Assembly (NCBI GenBank): GCA_902803795.1
Contig: CADCRC010000146.1
Coordinates: 1 to 19,281 of the forward strand
DNA: 19,281 bases
Reading direction: 5' to 3'
Origin: an uncultured Erysipelotrichaceae bacterium
GTDB taxonomy: Bacteria; Bacillota_I; Bacilli_A; RF39; UBA660
The stretch's first letter is position 1. Every line of letters starts with the position of its first letter. Positions 13,924 through 19,281 of the stretch are shown here, one piece after another. Both the position numbers and the translations under genes were made by a program. Below the pieces are notes generated by a model. It saw nothing but the letters and a program-made list of their open reading frames with translations, was not told where the DNA came from and made no database searches.

Positions 13924-15417
13924 ATGAAAAAAATATTTAAAATATTATTTGTTTTTATATTTATTTATTTTATATGCGGATTTACTTATAAAAACAATTT
14001 GCCAAAAACATTATATCACATTTATTTAAGTGGTAAATCAATTGGATTAATTGAATCAAAGGAAACATTAGAAAGATATATTGATAAGAAACAACAAGAA
14101 ATAAAAGATAAATATGGAGTATCAAAAGTATATATTCCAGAAGAATTGAACATAGAAAAAGAAACAACATTTTCAGATGAAATTTTATCAGTAAAAGAAG
14201 CGTATGAATTAATAAATGAAAAAGCACCATTTACAATAGATGGATATGTAATAACAATTAATCCGATTAAAACAGATGAAAAAAATAATAGTAGTAATGA
14301 AGAAGTACAAAAAATATATGTATTAAAAAAGAAAATATTTATAGATTCAGCAAACAACTTAGTTAAATCATTTATACCTGAAATAGAATATAATTCTTAT
14401 AAAAACTCAAGAGGAGAATTAATTAAAGGAAATGGGAATACAATTTCAACAACAGTAAATAACATATATATAAAAAACAAAATAACAATTAAAAAAGATA
14501 GAATTTCAGTTAATAAAACAATATATCAAAATACAACTGATTTGAGTAAATATCTTTTATTTGGAACACTTGAAGAACAAAATAAATATAAAATACAAAA
14601 TGAAACAACACTAGAAGAAGTAGCATTCAATAACAAGGTGTCACTAGAAGAATTGTTAATTGCTAACCCAACACTATCTTCTAATTCACTATTAAGTAAT
14701 GATTTAGAACTTACAATTGGTATATTAAAACCAAAATTTAGTGTTGTAGAAGAAACAGAAGTTGTATTTAAAGAAGAAACAAACTATCAAAGTGAAACTA
14801 AAGTTGATTCATCAAAAAGTGTAGGATATTCTGAAACAACTCAACAAGGTCAAAAAGGAGAGGACAGAGTAACACAAAGACTTCAAAAGGTAAATGGTGA
14901 AACAGCAAATGTGGTAACAACAGATAGACAAGTAATAAAAGAACCAGTAAAAGAAATAATTACAAATGGACCAGCAAGTAGTAGTACTGGAAATTGGTCT
15001 GGCTCAGGATATGGTGACGTAGTATTTACAAGTGGTTTCTGGGGATGGCCTGCAACATGTTCATCTGTATCAAGTCCATTTGGCTGGCGTTGGGGAACAT
15101 TGCATGATGGAACGGATATTGCAGGATGTGGATATGGATCTAATATCTTCGCTGCACAAGCTGGAACAGTTGTAAAAGTTTCTAGCAAATTTGACAATGG
15201 TAATTATATAATTATTGATCATCACAATGGATTCTTTACACTTTATGCGCATTTAGCAGGATTTAATTGTAATGAAGGACAAGAAGTAACAAAAGGACAA
15301 GTAATAGGATTTATGGGAGCAACAGGTTTTGCAACCGGAGTTCATTTACACTATGCAATTTGGAACGGATATCCATACTATGGTGGTTATGCATTGAATG
15401 CAATGAGCTATTATTAG
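13924..15417 (+). CDS. Secreted or anchored M23 peptidoglycan endopeptidase with LysM-like and G5 domains
   Basis: This 497-residue wall hydrolase cuts peptide cross-links in peptidoglycan. It starts with a signal sequence or anchor (about 4-21). An unassigned region (25-215) follows, then a LysM-like segment (222-266, with LEEVAFNNKVSLEELLIANP), a G5 domain (about 272-349, with RVTQRLQKVNGE and a final VIKEPVKEI) and a C-terminal M23 (lysostaphin-type) domain (378-497). All zinc and catalytic residues are visible: H394 and D398 in HDGTD, H443 in YAHL and H474-L-H476. It should be active. AGAGGAG lies just before the ATG. The gene sits between dnaB and walJ, close to the place that walRK and their partners occupy in Bacillus, which fits a wall role. 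Confidence 0.93.
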   Translation: MKKIFKILFVFIFIYFICGFTYKNNLPKTLYHIYLSGKSIGLIESKETLERYIDKKQQEIKDKYGVSKVYIPEELNIEKETTFSDEILSVKEAYELINEKAPFTIDGYVITINPIKTDEKNNSSNEEVQKIYVLKKKIFIDSANNLVKSFIPEIEYNSYKNSRGELIKGNGNTISTTVNNIYIKNKITIKKDRISVNKTIYQNTTDLSKYLLFGTLEEQNKYKIQNETTLEEVAFNNKVSLEELLIANPTLSSNSLLSNDLELTIGILKPKFSVVEETEVVFKEETNYQSETKVDSSKSVGYSETTQQGQKGEDRVTQRLQKVNGETANVVTTDRQVIKEPVKEIITNGPASSSTGNWSGSGYGDVVFTSGFWGWPATCSSVSSPFGWRWGTLHDGTDIAGCGYGSNIFAAQAGTVVKVSSKFDNGNYIIIDHHNGFFTLYAHLAGFNCNEGQEVTKGQVIGFMGATGFATGVHLHYAIWNGYPYYGGYALNAMSYY

Positions 15418-15433
15418 AATAATAGGTGAAAAC

Positions 15434-16183
15434 ATGAAAATTAAAGTTTTTTCAAGCGGATCCAAAGGAAATTGTGCAATAATTGAAAGTGAAAATGTAA
15501 AAATTTTAGTTGACTGTGGAATCACATATAACAAGTTAATTGGTCATTTAGAAACAAACAAAATTAAAATTAATGATATAGCAGGAATACTTATAACTCA
15601 TAATCATAAAGATCATATAAGTGGATTAAAAACGTTAATTAAAAAGACAAATATGAAAGTATTTATACCCAAAGAAATGTTTGAATCATTAAGTGAACAA
15701 ATAGATGAATCAGACTGTGAATTTATAGAAGATGGTTATAGAATAATTGATATTATTGTAAGAATAATCAAAACATCACATGATGCACCATATTCAGTAG
15801 GGTTTATATTTGAAAATGATAACAAATCAATTGTATATATAACAGATACAGGATACATAAATAGAAAATATATCAACATTTTAAAAAATAGAGAAGTATA
15901 TGTTTTAGAAAGTAATCATGACGAAGTAATGCTTATGAAAGGACCATATCCAAGATTTTTAAAGGAAAGAGTTATATCTGATAGTGGACACTTATCAAAT
16001 ACACAAACAAGTGAATACCTAATGAAATTTATAGGAAATAAAACACACTCTATTTATCTTGCACATTTATCAGAAACAAATAATAGTCCTGAACTCGCTT
16101 TAAAAACATGTCGTGATATATTAGGAAACATTAATATAAATATTGCATATCAGTCGAAGGAAACTGATTATATAGAGGCTTAA
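15434..16183 (+). CDS. walJ: Metallo-beta-lactamase-fold protein WalJ (YycJ)
   Basis: WalJ belongs to the metallo-beta-lactamase-fold nuclease-like family and in other Bacillota is linked to the WalRK wall-regulation operon and to DNA replication/cell division timing. The 249-residue protein has the metal motif HNHKDH at 56-61 and a second His-containing segment TSHDAPYSVGF near 115. A third metal region, ESNHDE, lies near 159, and the late H is in IYLAHLSETNNSPE. The opening KVFSSGSKGNCAIIES is characteristic of the family. AGGTGA precedes the ATG. The walR, walK, walH and walI genes are absent. It is followed at zero spacing by rlmH, an order also found in Bacillus apart from an intervening protease gene. 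Confidence 0.93.
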   Translation: MKIKVFSSGSKGNCAIIESENVKILVDCGITYNKLIGHLETNKIKINDIAGILITHNHKDHISGLKTLIKKTNMKVFIPKEMFESLSEQIDESDCEFIEDGYRIIDIIVRIIKTSHDAPYSVGFIFENDNKSIVYITDTGYINRKYINILKNREVYVLESNHDEVMLMKGPYPRFLKERVISDSGHLSNTQTSEYLMKFIGNKTHSIYLAHLSETNNSPELALKTCRDILGNININIAYQSKETDYIEA

Positions 16184-16639
16184 ATGATAAAAGTAATTGT
16201 AGTAGGAACTCTTAAAGAAGACTATTTAAAATTAGCACAAAGAGAATATTTGAAAAGATTAAGTAAGTATAATAAAGTAGAAATTATTGAAATAAAAGAA
16301 AAAAGTATATTTAATAAAGAAGAAGAACTAAAAAAAGAGGCAATTGAGATTAACAACCATATAAACAAAAACGACTATATTATTTGTTTGGATTTAGATG
16401 GTATAGAATATAATACAAATGATTTAACAAATAAATTAAAAAATATATTTGATTATAATAGTAATATATGTTTTATTATAGGTGGAAGTGTAGGATTAGA
16501 TGAATCAATAAAAAATATATCTAAATTAAGATTATCTTTTTCTAAATTAACTTTTCCACATAATTTGTTTAGAATTATTTTTTTGGAGCAAATTTATAGA
16601 ACATATAAAATTATAAATAATGAAACATATGATAAATAG
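16184..16639 (+). CDS. rlmH: 23S rRNA pseudouridine-1915 N3-methyltransferase RlmH
   Basis: RlmH, a small SPOUT methyltransferase, methylates the pseudouridine at position 1915 (E. coli numbering) in helix 69 of 23S rRNA on assembled ribosomes. The 151-residue protein has the SAM-binding knot region FIIGGSVGLDES (97-108) and the signature LSFSKLTFPHNLFRIIFLEQIYR (from residue 117, given here in part). The C-terminal tail is normally ...YHK or YHR but reads YDK here (149-151). The ATG follows the walJ TAA with no gap; AGAGG inside the end of walJ (16174-16178) is the ribosome site, so translation is coupled. Confidence 0.95.
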   Translation: MIKVIVVGTLKEDYLKLAQREYLKRLSKYNKVEIIEIKEKSIFNKEEELKKEAIEINNHINKNDYIICLDLDGIEYNTNDLTNKLKNIFDYNSNICFIIGGSVGLDESIKNISKLRLSFSKLTFPHNLFRIIFLEQIYRTYKIINNETYDK

Positions 16640-16647
16640 GAGTTAAT

Positions 16648-17310
16648 ATGATAGGCAATGATTGGGATAATATACTAAAGGATGAATTTAATAAAGATTA
16701 TTTTAAAAATATAATAAATTTTATTAACAAAGAGTATACAAAAAAAAACATCTATCCACCAATAAACAAAATATTTAATGCACTAAAATTCACCTCATAT
16801 ATTAACACTAAGGTCGTTATAATAGGACAAGATCCATATCATGAACCAAATCAAGCAGAAGGACTTGCATTTTCGGTATCAAATGAAGTAAGTAAGCCTC
16901 CATCTCTTATAAATATATTTAAAGAATTAGAGGATGATTTAAAAATACCATTTCCAAAAAAGAATTCTTTAATACCATGGGCGAACCAAGGAGTATTACT
17001 TCTAAATGCAACACTAACAGTAGAAGAGCATAAAGCAAATAGTCACTATAATATTGGATGGGAAAAGTTCACGGATAATATTATAAGTAAAATAAATGAA
17101 AAAGAAACACCTGTAGTATTTATATTATGGGGAGGGTATGCAAGAAATAAAAAGAGATTAATTACAAATCCCAAACATTATATAATAGAATCCGCACATC
17201 CATCACCATTATCGGTATATAGAGGATTTTTTGGTTCAAAACCATTTTCAAAAACAAACAATTTTTTACTTTCAAATAATATAAGTCCAATAGATTGGAA
17301 AATAGAATAA
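16648..17310 (+). CDS. ung: Uracil-DNA glycosylase, family 1
   Basis: Ung removes uracil from DNA and starts base-excision repair. The 220-residue protein has the complete family-1 motif set: the water-activating loop GQDPYH at 60-65 (catalytic D62), WANQGVLLLNATLTVE at 111-126, and the intercalation loop HPSPLS at 184-189 (H184). It is near the usual length and looks active. AGGAG overlaps the rlmH stop region and sets ATG 16648, 8 bp after rlmH. In an AT-rich genome whose C residues are few, uracil repair is still relevant; its place in this operon is probably simple co-expression with other housekeeping genes. Confidence 0.97.
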   Translation: MIGNDWDNILKDEFNKDYFKNIINFINKEYTKKNIYPPINKIFNALKFTSYINTKVVIIGQDPYHEPNQAEGLAFSVSNEVSKPPSLINIFKELEDDLKIPFPKKNSLIPWANQGVLLLNATLTVEEHKANSHYNIGWEKFTDNIISKINEKETPVVFILWGGYARNKKRLITNPKHYIIESAHPSPLSVYRGFFGSKPFSKTNNFLLSNNISPIDWKIE

Positions 17311-17329
17311 TATAAGAAAAGGTGGTTGT

Positions 17330-17797
17330 ATGAAAAGAAATATATTTAATATTATAATGCTTATATTAATTTTAGTTTTATGTATTTACATCTATAATAA
17401 TATAGATAAGTTTAAAAAAATTGTAATAGAACAAGAATCAAGTAATTTTTATACATATATAGTAAACAAAGATAACAAATATGATAAAAAAGTATTAGGA
17501 GATTATAATAGTTATAGAAAATTAGTAAACTATTATGATATAGATTTTGAAATAAAATATGATGAATTTGTAGATTATGACTATATAAGTTTAATATTTG
17601 ATGTAAACAAAGATAAAGAAAAAATAGAAAGCATATATAAAAGTTTTAGCAATTTTACTATTAATATAAAAAATGAAGATTGTAATGATAAAAATAAGAA
17701 CTCTAAAATGCTTGTATTAATTAAAGTTAGAAATAGTGTTATAGATGAGAACAATATAAAATATGAAAAAAAAGATAATTGTAATAAAGAAAAGTAA
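17330..17797 (+). CDS. Membrane-anchored protein of unknown function
   Basis: A 155-residue protein I do not recognise. It has a short basic start, one membrane helix (about 7-23) and a Lys/Asp/Asn/Tyr-rich domain, presumably outside the membrane (24-155). It contains two Cys residues near the end (about 117 and 150) that could pair. AAGGTGG lies just upstream of ATG 17330, and the gene follows ung by 19 bp, so it is the last gene of the operon that starts at 11064. The protein ends in a run of charged residues, with no lipobox cysteine and no sorting motif. Confidence 0.75.
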   Translation: MKRNIFNIIMLILILVLCIYIYNNIDKFKKIVIEQESSNFYTYIVNKDNKYDKKVLGDYNSYRKLVNYYDIDFEIKYDEFVDYDYISLIFDVNKDKEKIESIYKSFSNFTINIKNEDCNDKNKNSKMLVLIKVRNSVIDENNIKYEKKDNCNKEK

Positions 17798-17863
17798 AAA
17801 CCTTTAATTATAATATATTTAATATTTGAACAAGATAAAAATACACAAATATAAAAAAAACTA

Positions 17864-17892
17864 TTGCTTTTATATATAATATATGGTATAAA
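17864..17892 (+). promoter_or_regulatory. Predicted extended -10 promoter of rpoE
   Basis: TTGCTT (17864-17869), 17 bp, then TGGTATAAA with the -10 hexamer at 17887-17892. The TGn extension makes up for the weaker -35. The start codon of rpoE is 34 bp further on. Confidence 0.6.
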
Positions 17893-17925
17893 ATTATTTG
17901 AATTTTATGCAAAGGAATGAGGTAT

Positions 17926-18375
17926 ATGGCAATAAAGAAGTCAAAAGAAGAATTAGAATTAATGTCCAACAAAGATGTAGCTGAATTAATTATAGAAGAT
18001 AGTAAAAAACAATTTAAGACACTTGACTTATTTACTAAAATAGTTAAATTAAAGGAACTACCTGAAAGTACAATAGATAAGAAAATAGCGGATTTTTATA
18101 TGCAACTATCTACAGATAAGAGATTTATCTTATTAGAAAATGGTAAATGGGATTTAAAACATAATCATACATCAGACAAAATAATTAAAGTTGATGAATA
18201 TGATGAAGAACTAGATGATGAATCAGAATTAGATGAAGAAGAAGACGATGATGATTTAACAGAATCACAGGAAGATAGTTATACAGACGATGATGTTGAT
18301 GATTATGATGATGATGATGACTACAAAGATTTAGTAGTTGTTGACGAAGATGAAATGGAACAAGATATTTTATAA
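17926..18375 (+). CDS. rpoE: DNA-directed RNA polymerase delta subunit
   Basis: Delta is a Gram-positive-specific RNA polymerase subunit that speeds enzyme recycling and affects promoter choice. The 149-residue protein has the N-terminal winged-helix HARE-HTH domain (about 1-80, with SKEELELMSNKDVAELI and KKIADFYMQLSTDKRFILLENGKWDL in two parts). A long Asp/Glu-rich tail follows (about 93-149), the hallmark of the subunit. It is somewhat shorter than Bacillus delta (about 173) through a shorter tail. ATG 17926 is chosen over ATG 17917 because AAAGGA at 17911-17916 is 9 nt from the former and only touches the latter. The stop codon overlaps the base of the next T-box leader. Confidence 0.93.
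   Translation: MAIKKSKEELELMSNKDVAELIIEDSKKQFKTLDLFTKIVKLKELPESTIDKKIADFYMQLSTDKRFILLENGKWDLKHNHTSDKIIKVDEYDEELDDESELDEEEDDDDLTESQEDSYTDDDVDDYDDDDDYKDLVVVDEDEMEQDIL
18341..18369 (+). promoter_or_regulatory. Possible proS promoter inside the end of rpoE
   Basis: TTGACG (18341-18346, 5 of 6), 17 bp, then GATATT (18364-18369, 4 of 6) would start transcripts near 18376, close to the 5' base of the T-box. A perfect TATAAT also overlaps the rpoE stop at 18371-18376, but it lacks a -35 at normal spacing and would start inside stem I. Read-through from rpoE is the alternative. Confidence 0.4.
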
Positions 18376-18562
18376 TCTATGATTAGGACATAATTATTTA
18401 TAATTTTATAAAGAGAATCTATGGTTGGTGTAAATAGATTAAATAGTAAATAATTCCTACCTATGAGATTGGTATAAACCCGGGTAATAACTCGTTATTA
18501 AAATAAGTAAAAAAAGGAATGGTACCGTGCATATGCACTTCCTAGGTATTATTCTTTTTTTG
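18374..18562 (+). promoter_or_regulatory. T-box riboswitch (proline specifier) controlling proS
   Basis: The leader senses uncharged tRNA-Pro. Stem I can be drawn: AATCT (18374-18378) with AGATT (18466-18470), TAGG (18384-18387) with CCTA (18460-18463), and AATTATTTA (18392-18400) with TAAATAATT (18447-18455). This leaves an internal loop whose 3' side is CCTA, so CCT (18456-18458) is the proline specifier. The apical part has AGAG and a hairpin (18416-18422 with 18434-18440) enclosing GGTTGGTG, typical of T-box stem I. A small stem III is at 18485-18500. The antiterminator has AGGAA (18515-18519), the T-box TGGTACC (18520-18526), GTGCATATGCAC (18527-18538) and TTCCT (18539-18543). TGGT would pair with an ACCA tRNA end. 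A second CCT sits at 18460-18462, also proline. Confidence 0.9.
18516..18561 (+). terminator. T-box conditional terminator
   Basis: GGAATGGTACC (18516-18526) pairs with GGTATTATTC (18545-18554) plus one wobble, followed by seven T (18555-18561). Formation uses the same T-box bases as the antiterminator, so the two are mutually exclusive as the mechanism requires. Confidence 0.88.
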
Positions 18563-18727
18563 TTTAATACCATTATTAAGTTAAACATATTTTTATTAGT
18601 ATAATATATAAATAAAAATAGGATTGATGATATTATAATATTGATTTAATAAGTTAATAGATATCATTAAAAATCTAAATATAAAATGTAGTTAATAATA
18701 GTATTTATATTATATGAGGAGGTAAAT

Positions 18728-19281
18728 ATGAATAATAAAGCTATTACAAAAAGAGATGAAGATTTCGCAAAATGGTATACTGATATTGTTAGAGCTGCTA
18801 AATTAGCTGACTATACATCTGTAAAAGGATGTATTGCAATTGAACCAAATGGTTATGCTATATGGGAAAAAATCCAAAAGATAATGGATGAAAAATTTAA
18901 AAGTTTAGGTCATGTAAATGTTCAAATGCCTTTGTTAATTCCAGAATCATTATTTAATCAAGAAAAGGAATTGATTGAAGGATTTGCTCCAGAATTAATA
19001 TGGGTTACGGATGTTGGTGATAAAAAACTTGATGAAAGATTAGCTATAAGATCAACTTCAGAGACTTTATTCTGTGATTATTATAAAAAACATATAACTT
19101 CATATAAAGATTTACCAAAGTTATATAATCAATGGTGTAATGTATTTAGGTATGAGAAAGAAACTAGACCTTTTTTAAGAAGTAGAGAATTTCTATGGCA
19201 AGAAGGTCATACAGTTCATGCAACTCAAGAAGAAGCTATTGAAGAAGCAAAAAAAATGATGGATGTATATAAATGGTTTAA
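18728..19281 (+). CDS. proS: Prolyl-tRNA synthetase, archaeal/eukaryotic-like type (5' part, runs off the window)
   Basis: This enzyme attaches proline to tRNA-Pro. The 184 codons seen cover the start of the class II catalytic domain. Recognisable segments are FAKWYTDIVRAAKLADYT near 13, GYAIWEKIQ near 41, MPLLIPESLF near 63, EGFAPELIWVTDVG near 78, RSTSETLFCDYY (motif 2 lead-in) near 104 and TRPFLRSREFLWQEGHT near 140. These match the shorter ProRS class shared by archaea, eukaryotes and some bacteria, not the bacterial type with an inserted editing domain between motifs 2 and 3. GAGGAGGT at 18716-18723 is a very strong ribosome site. Expression is controlled by the T-box upstream. The 3' end is outside the window. 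Confidence 0.95.
   Translation, partial: MNNKAITKRDEDFAKWYTDIVRAAKLADYTSVKGCIAIEPNGYAIWEKIQKIMDEKFKSLGHVNVQMPLLIPESLFNQEKELIEGFAPELIWVTDVGDKKLDERLAIRSTSETLFCDYYKKHITSYKDLPKLYNQWCNVFRYEKETRPFLRSREFLWQEGHTVHATQEEAIEEAKKMMDVYKWF

Noticed and set aside
17849..17875. Hairpin ATATAAAA with TTTTATAT upstream of rpoE as a terminator of the preceding operon
   Set aside because: A/T only, no T-run after it, and it overlaps the predicted -35 of rpoE.

Overview
The window is a very AT-rich stretch of a Gram-positive-type (Bacillota) chromosome, with every gene on the + strand. It uses the standard bacterial code: tryptophan is TGG throughout, no recognised gene contains an in-frame TGA, and two genes end in TGA, so a Mycoplasma-type code is unlikely. 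Gene content (diadenylate cyclase with YbbR partner, RNA polymerase delta subunit, a T-box in front of proS, WalJ, RlmH, an M23 hydrolase with a G5 domain, a BspA/DUF285-type surface protein) points to a low-GC, walled member of the Bacilli, possibly one of the uncultured host-associated RF39-like lineages. That last placement is inference from gene style, not proof.

Layout. Positions 1-468 hold the 3' end of a 23S rRNA gene and a complete 5S rRNA, the end of an rRNA operon with no tRNA after it. Then comes cdaA-cdaR (c-di-AMP synthesis), closed by an intrinsic terminator, and a translation/envelope run: ychF, yqeY, cdsA, rseP, a 73-residue membrane protein and a DUF5305-like two-pass membrane protein, closed by a strong terminator near 7760. 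Positions 7700-10550 are accessory: an anchored protein whose start codon appears to be ATA, and a 607-residue surface protein with DUF285-type repeats. The block is bracketed by two exact copies of a 20-nt palindromic element, the second inside a set of three consecutive hairpins. A double zinc-ribbon protein follows.

From 11012 a promoter drives a tightly packed replication/maintenance operon: a DHH/DHHA1 protein in the usual gdpP position, rplI, dnaB, a LysM-like/G5/M23 cell-wall hydrolase, walJ, rlmH, ung and an unknown anchored protein. rpoE (delta) has its own extended -10 promoter. Its stop codon overlaps the base of a T-box leader with a proline specifier, which controls a proS of the archaeal/eukaryotic-like type that runs off the window end.

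Points that most deserve a second look: the gdpP-locus protein has lost the membrane, PAS and GGDEF-like parts of GdpP and carries substitutions in both the DHH motif (DHS) and the DHHA1 glycine/histidine motif; the hidden ATA-start gene at 7821; the duplicated palindrome and hairpin cluster flanking the surface-protein block; and the proS T-box whose promoter seems to lie inside rpoE. No CRISPR array, insertion sequence, phage gene or clear new defence system was seen.
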